NCBI RefSeq assembly: GCF_034047335.1
Contig: NZ_CP139137.1
Span: forward strand, 3,782,001 to 3,846,000
DNA length: 64,000 bases
Reading direction: 5' to 3'
Source of the DNA: Chryseobacterium sp. JJR-5R
GTDB taxonomy: Bacteria > Bacteroidota > Bacteroidia > Flavobacteriales > Weeksellaceae
A program made the position numbers and the translations under genes. Of this stretch, positions 1 to 7,890 are shown piece by piece. The notes beneath the pieces were generated by a model. That model ran no database searches. It was given only the letters and a program-made list of their open reading frames with translations, and had not been told where the DNA came from. Position 1 is the first letter of the stretch. Every line of letters starts with the position of its first letter.

Positions 1-192
1 CCGACCGGAAACCTGGACCCGGAAACATCAAATGAAATCATGACCGTTCTTAAGCAGGTTGCCCTTGAAAACGGGGCGGCTGTCGTAATGGCCACCCATG
101 ATTACCATATGATCCAGAATTTCCCTGGAGAAGCCATCCGATGCGAAGACGGAAAAGTTTCCGTACTGGATACCGCAGAATTGTTTGAATAA
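1..192 (+). CDS. ftsE: FtsE, cell-division ABC transporter ATPase (3' end only)
   Basis: The frame is open from base 1 and stops at 190-192, giving the last 63 residues. The first residues, PTGNLDP, are the part just after the Walker B aspartate/glutamate in FtsE-type ABC ATPases. ATHDY a little further on is the H-loop region. In the family, FtsE pairs with the membrane protein FtsX and couples ATP hydrolysis to septal peptidoglycan hydrolysis at the inner membrane. FtsX is not in the window. The N-terminal Walker A part lies upstream of base 1. Other LolD/FtsE-like ATPases share these motifs, so the exact identity is likely rather than certain. Confidence 0.8.
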   Translation, partial: PTGNLDPETSNEIMTVLKQVALENGAAVVMATHDYHMIQNFPGEAIRCEDGKVSVLDTAELFE

Positions 193-205
193 AATGAAAG
201 ATTGA

Positions 206-250
206 GAAATTCAGACATTCAGAAATCACTAGTTTCTAAAATCTAATTTC
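206..250. repeat. imperfect palindromic spacer between convergent genes
   Basis: The short gap between the convergent ends of ftsE and the methyltransferase gene contains nested inverted repeats: GAAAT/ATTTC at the edges and AGAAA (221-225)/TTTCT (233-237) in the middle. Parts are built from 7-8-base units (TTCAGA-type on the left, TCTAA-type on the right). It may act as a bidirectional terminator. It resembles the heptamer spacers at 5611-5700 and 48085-48155. Confidence 0.35.
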
Positions 251-256
251 CAGCTT

Positions 257-952
257 CTATCCTTTAAAAACATGAAACGCTTTGGTAAGTTCAAGATATT
301 GGTCCGAGTATTGTCTCGGACTTTTTTCTATGATGAATTCAGATTCATCCAATGCTTTTCCGGTCAATGAGAACTCGAGAACCAGCCTTTTGACTTTAGA
401 ATTTTCAATTCCTTTGATATTTATTTTCCGGATTAAAAACAAATGATATTCCTCTGCTGTTTTAATAAATTCGTTTCCGGCTTCTGCGGGGATAATTACA
501 GAGAAAACACCTTGCTCGGAAATAAATTCCGAAGATTTTGAAATGAGTTCGCGGAAATTTAATTCTATCGTCTGCCTTGCGATTTTATCTTTACCGGAAC
601 CGGAAACTTCAAAGTATGGCGGATTGGTAACAATTGCGTCAAATTTTTCCTGTGTGCTAAAACTTTTAAAGTCCTGGTGAATATTTTTCAGCCTTGAATG
701 AAAAGGCGAATTCACAAAATTAAGCCGGGTAAGCTGTACGGCTTCCTGATTGATCTCAAGCCCTAAGAATGCTGCATTCGGGTTTCTCTGGGCCAGCATT
801 AATGAAATAACCCCAGTTCCCGTTCCTACCTCCAATACTTTGCGGGCATTGCGGATATCTGCCAAGGCTCCCAGCAGGACGCCGTCTGTTCCTACCCGGA
901 ATACCTCTGCCGACTGCCGGATTTCAAACTGCCTGAATATAAAAGATTTCAC
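257..952 (-). CDS. trmN6: tRNA1(Val) (adenine(37)-N6)-methyltransferase
   Basis: This 231-residue Rossmann-fold methyltransferase carries the SAM-binding motif VLEVGTGTGVISLMLA (about residues 39-54) and the catalytic NPPYF of N6-adenine methyltransferases (about 110-114). That combination and length match the YfiC/TrmN6 family, which methylates A37 of tRNA1(Val). The start is GTG at 952-950, sharing one base with the TAG stop of the histidine kinase. No other in-frame Met precedes the SAM motif, so GTG is well supported and translation is probably coupled. It is the last gene of a ribE-kinase-trmN6 run. Confidence 0.85.
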   Translation of the reverse strand: MKSFIFRQFEIRQSAEVFRVGTDGVLLGALADIRNARKVLEVGTGTGVISLMLAQRNPNAAFLGLEINQEAVQLTRLNFVNSPFHSRLKNIHQDFKSFSTQEKFDAIVTNPPYFEVSGSGKDKIARQTIELNFRELISKSSEFISEQGVFSVIIPAEAGNEFIKTAEEYHLFLIRKINIKGIENSKVKRLVLEFSLTGKALDESEFIIEKSPRQYSDQYLELTKAFHVFKG

Positions 953-2406
953 TATAAATTCGTCGGTAAAGTAATGGTGAATGTCGAGCCCTTCCCAACT
1001 TCAGACTTTACGGTAATTTCCCCTTTGTAATCTTCCACCATTTTTCTTACCATGGACAAGCCCAATCCCATTCCGCTGTTTTTAGATGTAAAGTTCGGTT
1101 CAAAAATCCTTTCGTAAATATTTTCGGGGATTCCTATGCCGTTATCCTGTATCGAGATGATTACCCTGCGTTGGTGCTGCTCTATATCTACATTGACCAT
1201 TAATTTCCGTTCATCGCTCTCTGCCTGCCTTGCATTGGTTACAAGGTTGGTGATAATCCTGGAAAGGTAGACCTTGTCCATATTAATCATGATACTGCTT
1301 TTATTGGCATGCATAAAAATGCCTTCATCATTAAAGATCCTGAGAATATCTTCTACCTCGTTGTTCAGGTTAATTATCTCATTATTTTTTTCAGGAAGCT
1401 TGGCAAATTCTGAGAATGCAGAAGCCACCGTGGCAATTACATCGATCTGATCAACCATGGTTTTGCTCATCTGCTTTACTTTTTCCCTTATATTGGGATC
1501 GGCGGGATCAAATTTCCGTTCAAAATTCTGTATGGTCAGTTTCATCGGTGTCAGAGGATTCTTTACTTCATGTGCTACCTGTTTGGCCATTTCACGCCAG
1601 GCTTCTTCAGAAGCTATGAAACGGAGCCGTTCTTTCTGGTCCTGAATCTGAAGGATCATACGGTTATAAGCTCTGGCCAAAGCATTCAGTTCATCATTTT
1701 TATAATACCTGATCGGACGCATTTCATTCTCGAACAATGTAATGCGGGTGATCATATCGGAAAATTTAGTAATGTTTTTTGCCAGGCTGTTAGACATGAC
1801 CCAACTGAACCAGATGCTGAACAGTATCAGGAATATATCTACAATGGCAATATATTTCACGTATATATCAAGAAGGTCAAAATATGCAGATTCATCATGA
1901 TAAAGCGGAATATAGACAATGGCAATAGGTTCCAGGTCATTGTTTTTCAAAAGCAGATATGAAGAAGTGAGGACTGCATCTTTTGCAGCATCATACCCTT
2001 TGATGTCATACCTTGACTTTGAAGAAAGGACCCGGTTGACAATATTGATCGGGATTTTTCTCTGCCCGACAAGATTTTCTTCTTTATTGGAGAGAAGATA
2101 ATCGCCTTTTAAGTTGTATAAAATAATATCATGCTGGTTAATATCTGCAATTTCGAAAATTTTGTTTTCCAATACTTCCTTCAGGTCACCGGTCTGCACG
2201 CGGGTCCGGCTTACTGCGTAATCAAGATATCTCATTACGGCACCGGTTTTCTCCTGCATATCTATCCTGCTGTTTTTGACAGAATTTTTCCTTAAAATAA
2301 AATAAGGAACCAATGAAGAAGCCACAACACTTAAAAGACATACCAATAAGAAACCAAAAAAGACACGGTTTCTCAGGCTATATCCTTTATACATACTTAT
2401 TGACAT
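952..2406 (-). CDS. Membrane sensor histidine kinase (NtrY-like)
   Basis: The 484-residue protein has a transmembrane helix at about 14-36, an extracytoplasmic sensor loop of about 145 residues, a second helix at about 184-205, a HAMP linker to about 257, then the dimerisation/phosphoacceptor domain with VAHEVKNPLTPMK (phospho-His279), the N-box LVTNARQA, the G1 box DNGIGIP, the F-box EPNFTSK and the G2 box GMGLGLS. The H-box form HEVKNPLTPMKLTIQ is typical of NtrY-like kinases. No response regulator gene is present in the window, so its partner is unknown. The start at 2406 lies inside the end of ribE (20-base overlap); a second Met four codons later is an alternative. Confidence 0.88.
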   Translation of the reverse strand: MSISMYKGYSLRNRVFFGFLLVCLLSVVASSLVPYFILRKNSVKNSRIDMQEKTGAVMRYLDYAVSRTRVQTGDLKEVLENKIFEIADINQHDIILYNLKGDYLLSNKEENLVGQRKIPINIVNRVLSSKSRYDIKGYDAAKDAVLTSSYLLLKNNDLEPIAIVYIPLYHDESAYFDLLDIYVKYIAIVDIFLILFSIWFSWVMSNSLAKNITKFSDMITRITLFENEMRPIRYYKNDELNALARAYNRMILQIQDQKERLRFIASEEAWREMAKQVAHEVKNPLTPMKLTIQNFERKFDPADPNIREKVKQMSKTMVDQIDVIATVASAFSEFAKLPEKNNEIINLNNEVEDILRIFNDEGIFMHANKSSIMINMDKVYLSRIITNLVTNARQAESDERKLMVNVDIEQHQRRVIISIQDNGIGIPENIYERIFEPNFTSKNSGMGLGLSMVRKMVEDYKGEITVKSEVGKGSTFTITLPTNL

Positions 2407-2995
2407 TCTGTTTATTAATTAACTTAGCAATATACTTACCAATTATATCGAATTCCAAATTAACTTTATCACCGGTTTTAAGATGTTTCATATTGGTAAA
2501 TTCCCATGTATACGGAATAATCGCTACGGAAAACTGATGCTCTTCACTGTTGGCAACCGTAAGACTGATCCCGTTCACTGTAATGGACCCCTGGGGAACC
2601 GTTACAAAGCTTCCGTCGGTATTATTATAAGTAATGGTAATGTAATAGCTTCCATCTTTGTTTTCAATGCTCAGCACTTCCCCTGTCCTATCAACATGGC
2701 CCTGCACAATATGTCCGTCCAGCCTTCCGTCCATTTTCATGCAGCGTTCAAGGTTCACCACAGTCCCCACTTCCCATTTTCCGAGATTGGTTTTTTCCAG
2801 TGTTTCCTGGATTGCCGTTACGATGTATTGATGGCCTTCCGTTTTTACTACAGTCAAGCAGCAGCCGTTATGCGCCAGGCTCTGATCTATTTTTAACTCA
2901 TTTGTAAAAGGGCAGGACAAAGTAAAATCAATGTTGCTTCCGTTCCCCTGAATCTCCTCAATTATCCCAACTGCTTCAATTATTCCTGTGAACAT
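2387..2995 (-). CDS. ribE: Riboflavin synthase subunit alpha
   Basis: Riboflavin synthase converts two molecules of 6,7-dimethyl-8-ribityllumazine into riboflavin plus a pyrimidinedione, the last step of vitamin B2 synthesis. The 202-residue protein starts with the signature MFTGIIEAVG and has the two tandem lumazine-binding beta-barrels of the family, marked by GCCLTV in the first and GISLTV in the second, and VQGHVDRTG between them. It is the first gene of the minus-strand operon. A -7 promoter box TATCTTTG (minus strand, 3038-3031) lies about 40 bases upstream. Confidence 0.95.
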   Translation of the reverse strand: MFTGIIEAVGIIEEIQGNGSNIDFTLSCPFTNELKIDQSLAHNGCCLTVVKTEGHQYIVTAIQETLEKTNLGKWEVGTVVNLERCMKMDGRLDGHIVQGHVDRTGEVLSIENKDGSYYITITYNNTDGSFVTVPQGSITVNGISLTVANSEEHQFSVAIIPYTWEFTNMKHLKTGDKVNLEFDIIGKYIAKLINKQNVNKYV

Positions 2996-3007
2996 ATTAT
3001 TTTTTGC

Positions 3008-3038
3008 TAAATTTGTAGTTTATTAATCTTCAAAGATA
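3008..3038. promoter_or_regulatory. Divergent promoter region ribE / pdxA
   Basis: The 49-base gap between divergent ribE and pdxA holds two Bacteroidetes -7 boxes (TAnnTTTG). TAAATTTG at 3008-3015 points to pdxA, and TATCTTTG on the minus strand at 3038-3031 points to ribE. Neither has a convincing TTTG at the usual distance, so the calls rest on the -7 boxes and the position. Confidence 0.5.
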
Positions 3039-3044
3039 ATCAAA

Positions 3045-4136
3045 ATGAGCCCAAAAAACCATAAAGTACGAGTAGGAATTTCAATCGGAGATTTCAATGG
3101 CATCGGTCCGGAAATCATCATGAAATCCCTATCAGACAAAACCATTACGGACTTTTTTACGCCTGTAATTTTCGGCTCTGGAAAATTATTTACGTACCAG
3201 AAAAACATTTTCAAGCTTAACGTAAATTTCAACTATATCAATGAGGCTTCACAGGCACAGGAAGGCAAGATCAATATGGTTAACCTCGTGAAGGAAAACT
3301 CGATGGTAGAATTGGGAACCCCTACTGAAGAATCCACAAAAATGGCAATTGATTCCCTGGAAGCGGCTACTGAAGCTTTGATAAAAGGGGAGATTGATGT
3401 TTTGGTTACGGCCCCTATCAATAAAGACGAGATGGTGAAGATGGGCTTTAAACATGCCGGGCATACCGGATATTTTGAAGAAAAATTCAACAAAAAGGGA
3501 CTGATGTTCCTGGTGACTGAAGATTTGAAGGTAGCCGTACTGACGCACCACATTCCCATCGCACAGGTTGCGGAGAATATCTCAAAGGAGAAAATAAAAA
3601 AACAGATCCGGCTTCTGAACCAGACGCTCATTGAAGATTTTAATGTATCAAGGCCGAAGATTGCCGTTCTGGGATTAAATCCGCACTCAGGAGACGGCGG
3701 CGTAATCGGGAACGAAGAAATTGAAATCATTGCACCGGCTATTAAAGAACTCTCTGACAACGGAATCCTTGCCTTCGGGCCTTTCCCTGCAGACAGCTAT
3801 TTCCAGCCAAGCAAATACAAGAGCTTCGATGCCGTTCTTGCCATGTACCACGATCAAGGATTGGCTCCGTTTAAAACGCTTGCGTATGAAGAAGGGGTAA
3901 ACTATACGGCCGGGCTTCCGTTTATCAGAACTTCTCCGGATCACGGAACCGCGTATGATATTGCAGGCAAAGGCATTGCAGATGAACAAAGCTTCAGCGA
4001 AGCTATCTTTACTGCCATCAGAATTTTTAAAAACAGGAGCGAATACAATGATTTGACGAGCAACCGGCTGCAGCTGAGAAAAATGGCTGTAGATAACGGG
4101 ATTGATGAAGATTTGCCGCAGGAAACTGAGGGTTAA
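3045..4136 (+). CDS. pdxA: 4-hydroxythreonine-4-phosphate dehydrogenase
   Basis: PdxA oxidises 4-phosphohydroxy-L-threonine with NAD(P) in the DXP-dependent branch of pyridoxal phosphate synthesis; PdxJ, which uses the product, is not in the window. The 363-residue protein has the family motifs GDFNGIGPEI near the start, TAPINK and KHAGHTGYF with metal/substrate-binding histidines, GLNPHSGDGG, and YHDQGLAPFK followed by GLPFIRTSPDHGTAYDIAGKG. Length and motif order are normal for the family. It is transcribed divergently from ribE. Confidence 0.96.
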   Translation: MSPKNHKVRVGISIGDFNGIGPEIIMKSLSDKTITDFFTPVIFGSGKLFTYQKNIFKLNVNFNYINEASQAQEGKINMVNLVKENSMVELGTPTEESTKMAIDSLEAATEALIKGEIDVLVTAPINKDEMVKMGFKHAGHTGYFEEKFNKKGLMFLVTEDLKVAVLTHHIPIAQVAENISKEKIKKQIRLLNQTLIEDFNVSRPKIAVLGLNPHSGDGGVIGNEEIEIIAPAIKELSDNGILAFGPFPADSYFQPSKYKSFDAVLAMYHDQGLAPFKTLAYEEGVNYTAGLPFIRTSPDHGTAYDIAGKGIADEQSFSEAIFTAIRIFKNRSEYNDLTSNRLQLRKMAVDNGIDEDLPQETEG

Positions 4137-4177
4137 ATCTTTAATACAGATTTTAAATTTATTTGTTATAAAATTTA

Positions 4178-4208
4178 TTTGTTATTATAAAAAAATTGCA
4201 TATTTTTG
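4178..4208 (+). promoter_or_regulatory. Promoter of DUF177-rpmF
   Basis: TTTG at 4178-4181, a 19-base spacer and TATTTTTG at 4201-4208 form an exact Bacteroidetes sigma-A promoter. Transcription should begin near 4214, leaving a leader of only about 7 bases before the ATG at 4221. This rules out upstream start codons for the gene. Confidence 0.8.
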
Positions 4209-4220
4209 CACACTCATTTT

Positions 4221-4736
4221 ATGGACAAGTTAAGAAACTATGATATCAGCTTTTCCGGACTGAAAACCGGCAAGCACGAGTTCAGACTTGAGATAGATAA
4301 AGGGTTCTTTCAATTGTTTGACACTGAACAGGAATTTACAAATCCCAGAATTACAGCAGATGTTTTATTAGATAAACATTCTACATTTCTGGAATTTGAT
4401 ATTAAAATTAAGGGAACGGTAGAATTGGTCTGTGACATCACAACTGAAAATTTTGATCACCCTGTTGAAAATGATATACGGGTTCTGGTGAAATTCGGCG
4501 AGGAATATGATGACAGCGAAGAAGACGTTATTACAATCCCAGCCAATGACCATGCTTTCAATATATCGCAGCTGATTTACGAAAGTGTCGTACTTTCCAT
4601 CCCTATGAAGAAAGTATCACCGGAGGTAAGCGATGAAGATCTGGCCATACTGGATAAGTTCAGCCCGAAAGAAGAAGAAGAACACAAGAGCGATCCCCGA
4701 TGGGACGCATTAAAGAATTTAAAGAATAAAAATTAA
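4221..4736 (+). CDS. DUF177 protein, YceD-type 23S rRNA accumulation factor
   Basis: The 171-residue protein belongs to DUF177 (YceD), whose gene stands in front of rpmF in most bacteria, as here. In Escherichia coli, YceD is needed for normal accumulation of 23S rRNA. The sequence shows the acidic C-terminal half and the ending SDPRWDALKNLKNK typical of the family. The ATG at 4221 was chosen because the promoter -7 box occupies 4201-4208. It is separated from rpmF by 59 bases with a stem-loop and is probably cotranscribed with it. Confidence 0.82.
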   Translation: MDKLRNYDISFSGLKTGKHEFRLEIDKGFFQLFDTEQEFTNPRITADVLLDKHSTFLEFDIKIKGTVELVCDITTENFDHPVENDIRVLVKFGEEYDDSEEDVITIPANDHAFNISQLIYESVVLSIPMKKVSPEVSDEDLAILDKFSPKEEEEHKSDPRWDALKNLKNKN

Positions 4737-4746
4737 ATAGTTTAAT

Positions 4747-4767
4747 GATGAGATGGTGAATCTCATC
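4747..4767 (+). repeat. Stem-loop in front of rpmF
   Basis: GATGAGAT (4747-4754) and ATCTCATC (4760-4767) form a perfect 8-base stem with a 5-base loop; a further CTCATCA unit follows directly, so the right arm is a tandem heptamer. There is no T-run, so it is not a standard terminator. It lies in the DUF177-rpmF spacer and could be an mRNA-processing or regulatory hairpin. Confidence 0.45.
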
Positions 4768-4795
4768 ACTCATCAATTAAAAAAGTTATCAGAAA

Positions 4796-4999
4796 ATGGC
4801 ACATCCAAAGAGAAGACAGTCGTCCACAAGAAGAGATAAGAGAAGAACTCACTACAAAGCGGTAGTTCCTCAATTGGCTAAAGATGCAACAACAGGAGAG
4901 CTTCACCTGTACCACAGGGCTCACTGGCATGAAGGGAAATTATACTACAGAGGAAAAGTAGTACTGGAAAAAGAAGTAGCTGCTACTGAAGAAAATTAA
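4796..4999 (+). CDS. rpmF: 50S ribosomal protein L32
   Basis: The 67-residue basic protein begins [20 protein letters not shown], the standard start of bacterial L32, and contains [17 protein letters not shown]. It lacks the CxxC pairs of zinc-binding L32, so it is the zinc-independent form. It sits in the conserved order DUF177-rpmF and is followed by a terminator and then accB-accC. Confidence 0.96.
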   Translation: MAHPKRRQSSTRRDKRRTHYKAVVPQLAKDATTGELHLYHRAHWHEGKLYYRGKVVLEKEVAATEEN

Positions 5000-5035
5000 G
5001 AGTTGTTTTTCACCGAAAAACACCCGTTTTAATAC

Positions 5036-5073
5036 AAAAACCGTCTGATTTTTATAAAATTTGACGGTTTTTT
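5036..5073 (+). terminator. Terminator of rpmF
   Basis: AAAACCGTC and GACGGTTTT form the stem of a hairpin followed by a T-rich run. The last bases overlap the upstream box of the accB promoter. Confidence 0.8.
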
Positions 5074-5103
5074 GTTGTTTTTTATGTTTTTTTGGTATCT
5101 TTG
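5071..5103 (+). promoter_or_regulatory. Promoter of accB-accC
   Basis: TTTG at 5071-5074 (or TTG at 5075-5077, spacer 18) and TATCTTTG at 5096-5103 match the Bacteroidetes consensus with a 21-base or 18-base spacer. The ATG of accB follows 24 bases after the -7 box. Confidence 0.75.
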
Positions 5104-5126
5104 GCACCAAATCAAATATCAAATTT

Positions 5127-5609
5127 ATGGACATTAAAGACATACAAAATCTTATTAAGTTTGTATCCAAAGCAGAAGTTTCTGAAGTAAAGTACAAAAC
5201 CAAAGATTTCGAAATCACTATTAAAACTCCATTGGCAGGAAGTGATGTTGCTTATGCTCAGCCTGCAGTTTACCATACTGCACCACAGCAGATGGCTGCG
5301 GCGCCGGCACCTGCTGCTGCATCACCGATATCTTCTGAAAAAACGGAAGCGGCATCTGATGACAGTAAATATGTAACCATCAAATCCCCTATGATCGGTA
5401 CTTTCTACAGAAAGCCTTCGCCGGATAAAGAAGTGTTCATAAATGTTGGTGATGAGGTTTCAGACGGAAAAGTAGTATGCGTTATTGAAGCCATGAAGCT
5501 GTTTAACCAGATTGAATCTGAAGTAAGCGGAAAGATCGTTAAGATCTTAGTGGATGATGCTACTCCGGTAGAATATGACCAACCTTTATTCTTGGTAGAT
5601 CCATCTTAA
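5127..5609 (+). CDS. accB: Biotin carboxyl carrier protein of acetyl-CoA carboxylase
   Basis: The 160-residue AccB carries biotin on the lysine of EAMKLFN (Lys124) and shuttles carboxyl groups between biotin carboxylase and the carboxyltransferase, the first step of fatty acid synthesis. An Ala/Pro-rich flexible linker lies at about residues 45-70, before the lipoyl/biotinyl domain (about 82-158). The start at 5127 is set by the promoter at 5071-5103. accC follows after 98 bases; accA lies 21 kb downstream and accD is outside the window. Confidence 0.96.
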   Translation: MDIKDIQNLIKFVSKAEVSEVKYKTKDFEITIKTPLAGSDVAYAQPAVYHTAPQQMAAAPAPAAASPISSEKTEAASDDSKYVTIKSPMIGTFYRKPSPDKEVFINVGDEVSDGKVVCVIEAMKLFNQIESEVSGKIVKILVDDATPVEYDQPLFLVDPS

Positions 5610-5610
5610 T

Positions 5611-5700
5611 TTAGAAATTAGACGTTAGACATTAGATGTTAGATTTTTCTTGCATTCAACATAACATGGTCTGATTTTCAAATTATCTAATTTTCAAATT
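5611..5700. repeat. Heptamer-repeat palindromic spacer between accB and accC
   Basis: Five tandem 7-base units of the form TTAGANN run in perfect phase from 5611 to 5645. The right half (5671-5700) has the opposite orientation, with TCTGATT- and TCTAATT-type heptamers. The spacer is thus an inverted arrangement of degenerate heptamers. It lies just before accC. Confidence 0.6.
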
Positions 5701-5707
5701 TAAGAAA

Positions 5708-7063
5708 ATGTTCAAAAAAATATTAATTGCCAATCGTGGCGAAATTGCAATGCGTATTTTACGTACTTGTAAAGAAATGGGGATTAAGACCGTTGCGGTA
5801 TATTCTACTGCCGATAAAGACAGCCTTCATGTAAGGTTTGCCGATGAGGCCGTTTGCATCGGCCCTGCAATGAGTAAAGATTCCTACCTGAAAATCCCCA
5901 ATATTATTGCTGCGGCAGAGATTACCAATGCCGATGCGATACATCCAGGTTACGGGTTTTTATCTGAAAACGCCAATTTCTCAAGAATCTGCCAGAAGAA
6001 CGGTATTAAATTCATCGGTGCCACGCCTGAACAGATTGAAAAAATGGGCGACAAAGCCAATGCAAAGGCAACCATGAAAGCGGCCGGCGTGCCTTGTGTG
6101 CCCGGTTCAGACGGATTGATTGAATCCTACGAGCATGCCGTAAAAATTGCTGAAGAAACCGGTTATCCGGTAATGATAAAAGCTACTGCAGGCGGCGGCG
6201 GAAAAGGGATGAGAGCCGTCTGGAAAGCCGAAGACCTTAAAGACCACTGGGAATCTGCAATCCAGGAAGCCGTGGCAGCATTCGGAAACGGAGGCATGTA
6301 TATGGAAAAACTGATCGAAGAACCGAGGCATATTGAGATCCAGGTAGCCGGCGACCAGTTCGGTAAAGCCTGCCATCTTTCTGAAAGAGACTGTTCCGTA
6401 CAAAGAAGAAACCAGAAATTGACGGAAGAAACCCCTTCTCCGTTCATGACAGACGAACTCCGTGAAAAAATGGGTGAGGCAGCTGTAAAAGCGGCGGAAT
6501 TCATCAGTTACGAAGGGGTCGGGACGATTGAATTCCTTGTGGACAAGCACAGAAATTTCTATTTTATGGAAATGAACACCAGGATCCAGGTAGAGCACCC
6601 GATTACAGAACAGGTAATTGATTATGACCTGATCAGGGAGCAGATTCTCCTGGCTGCAGGAACTCCGATTTCAGGAGTTAACCATTATCCTAAACTGCAT
6701 TCTATTGAGTGCAGGATCAATGCGGAAGACCCGTATGTTGATTTCAGGCCTTCTCCGGGAAAAATCACCGGATTGAATATTCCCGGAGGGCACGGAGTAA
6801 GGGTGGACACGCATGTCTATTCAGGATATACAATTCCTTCTAATTATGATTCCATGATTGCAAAGCTTATTACTACGGCCCAGACCCGTGAAGAAGCCAT
6901 TGCAAAGATGAGACGTGCTCTGGAAGAGTTTTATATTGAAGGGGTAAAAACTACGATCCCTTTCCACAGGCAGCTGATGGATAATGAAGATTATCTTGCC
7001 GGAAACTACACGACAAAATTCATGGAAGATTTTGTAATGGACAGAAAATATGATAATCACTAA
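5708..7063 (+). CDS. accC: Biotin carboxylase, acetyl-CoA carboxylase subunit
   Basis: AccC uses ATP and bicarbonate to carboxylate the biotin on AccB. The 451-residue protein begins [18 protein letters not shown], has the ATP-grasp glycine loop GGGGKGMR at about residues 164-171, and the signatures [12 protein letters not shown] and [14 protein letters not shown], including the catalytic Glu/Asn/Arg residues. The length is typical of stand-alone AccC. It forms an operon with accB and ends in a clear terminator. Confidence 0.97.
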   Translation: MFKKILIANRGEIAMRILRTCKEMGIKTVAVYSTADKDSLHVRFADEAVCIGPAMSKDSYLKIPNIIAAAEITNADAIHPGYGFLSENANFSRICQKNGIKFIGATPEQIEKMGDKANAKATMKAAGVPCVPGSDGLIESYEHAVKIAEETGYPVMIKATAGGGGKGMRAVWKAEDLKDHWESAIQEAVAAFGNGGMYMEKLIEEPRHIEIQVAGDQFGKACHLSERDCSVQRRNQKLTEETPSPFMTDELREKMGEAAVKAAEFISYEGVGTIEFLVDKHRNFYFMEMNTRIQVEHPITEQVIDYDLIREQILLAAGTPISGVNHYPKLHSIECRINAEDPYVDFRPSPGKITGLNIPGGHGVRVDTHVYSGYTIPSNYDSMIAKLITTAQTREEAIAKMRRALEEFYIEGVKTTIPFHRQLMDNEDYLAGNYTTKFMEDFVMDRKYDNH

Positions 7064-7084
7064 GATTATTTAATTATATATTAT

Positions 7085-7115
7085 AAACTGCCTCATTCCG
7101 GGGCAGTTTTTTTTT
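7085..7115 (+). terminator. Terminator of accBC
   Basis: AAACTGCC (7085-7092) pairs with GGCAGTTT (7102-7109), followed by an unbroken T-run to 7115. Confidence 0.85.
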
Positions 7116-7368
7116 ACTTATTCCTGATTTTCTATGGCCCAATATCCAGTCAGGACTCCTCCGGTTCTGCTTGTCTCCGCTGATCAGTTCTGATATCAGC
7201 CCGTAAGATTCTGATCTGCAATAATAATTTTACCTAACAGTTGCTAGTCGCAGAACTACTACAGTTTTCAAAGTTTCTTCCATTTCCTGGTACTTATTGT
7301 TTAATTACTTCTATTTTTGGTGATATAGATACCCTATCACATCATATTAACAATTAAAATTTACGATC
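7116..7368. other. Gap before the T6SS cargo module
   Basis: No gene is seen here. The only signal is a -7 box TATTTTTG at 7312-7319, about 50 bases before Hcp, without an upstream TTTG at normal distance. It probably carries the Hcp promoter. Confidence 0.4.
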
Positions 7369-7776
7369 ATGGCAGAAAAAAATTCAAGAGGAATTTTAAA
7401 ATTCAACGGCGGAGAAGGACAGAAGCTATTAAAGCTTAACTACAGTGTATCCCGTTCCACAGACGTATCAGGAAGAGTGGCATCTGACCCTTCTGATGCA
7501 CTGATTAAAATTACAGTGGAAGCTACAGAAAAATCAGACATTCTGGAAAGCCTACTTAACGGCAAATACAAGCCAACCACCGGAGAAATTACTTTTAACA
7601 AGTCTCACGAAGAAGGAACATTAACTACTTTGAAGTGGGAAAACGGATATGTAATCCAGCATGAAGTAGATTTCGATGCCGTAGATGACAACAGCATGTA
7701 CATTTCATTTGTTGTGAGTGCAGAGCAGATTGATCTTGGAACTTCTTCTTACAGAGGAGAATGGCCGACTTCTTAA
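7369..7776 (+). CDS. tssD: Hcp-type T6SS tube protein TssD
   Basis: The 135-residue protein matches the Bacteroidetes Hcp/TssD family: a beta-rich fold with LNYSVSRSTDVSGRVASDPSDALI near the N-terminus (loop region) and a C-terminal SSYRGEWPTS. Hcp hexamers stack into the secreted inner tube of the T6SS. No sheath, baseplate or ClpV genes are nearby, so this copy probably supplies the tube for the VgrG/effector set downstream. It has its own terminator, giving separate, potentially strong expression. Confidence 0.85.
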   Translation: MAEKNSRGILKFNGGEGQKLLKLNYSVSRSTDVSGRVASDPSDALIKITVEATEKSDILESLLNGKYKPTTGEITFNKSHEEGTLTTLKWENGYVIQHEVDFDAVDDNSMYISFVVSAEQIDLGTSSYRGEWPTS

Positions 7777-7808
7777 GGATAAAATTTCTTAAAGCAATAA
7801 AACAGCAG

Positions 7809-7850
7809 ACAGAACGGCAAACCAAGCATCAGGGATGCTGTTCTGTTTTT
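7809..7850 (+). terminator. Terminator of tssD
   Basis: ACAGAACGGC (7809-7818) pairs with GCTGTTCTGT (one G-T pair), followed by a T-run ending at 7850. It separates Hcp from the VgrG operon. Confidence 0.75.
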
Positions 7851-7890
7851 CAGCTATGCAGCCTGTCTTTTAATTTCTGATGAAAGGCAG

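Noticed and set aside
1416..2101. Plus-strand reading frames opposite the histidine kinase
   Set aside because: They lie wholly antisense to a gene with full kinase motifs and show no domain or signal of their own.
5061..5126. Upstream start for AccB (TTG at 5061)
   Set aside because: The region contains the rpmF terminator and the accB promoter; the ATG at 5127 gives the normal AccB N-terminus.
5611..5645. Possible CRISPR-like array in the accB-accC gap
   Set aside because: Units are 7 bases with no spacers of constant length and no cas genes; it is a tandem heptamer.
7291..7319. TTG at 7297-7299 as the upstream box of the Hcp promoter
   Set aside because: The spacer to TATTTTTG would be only 12 bases, well short of the 17-23 seen in good flavobacterial promoters; the same short distance recurs by chance before trmB, icmF and array member 1.
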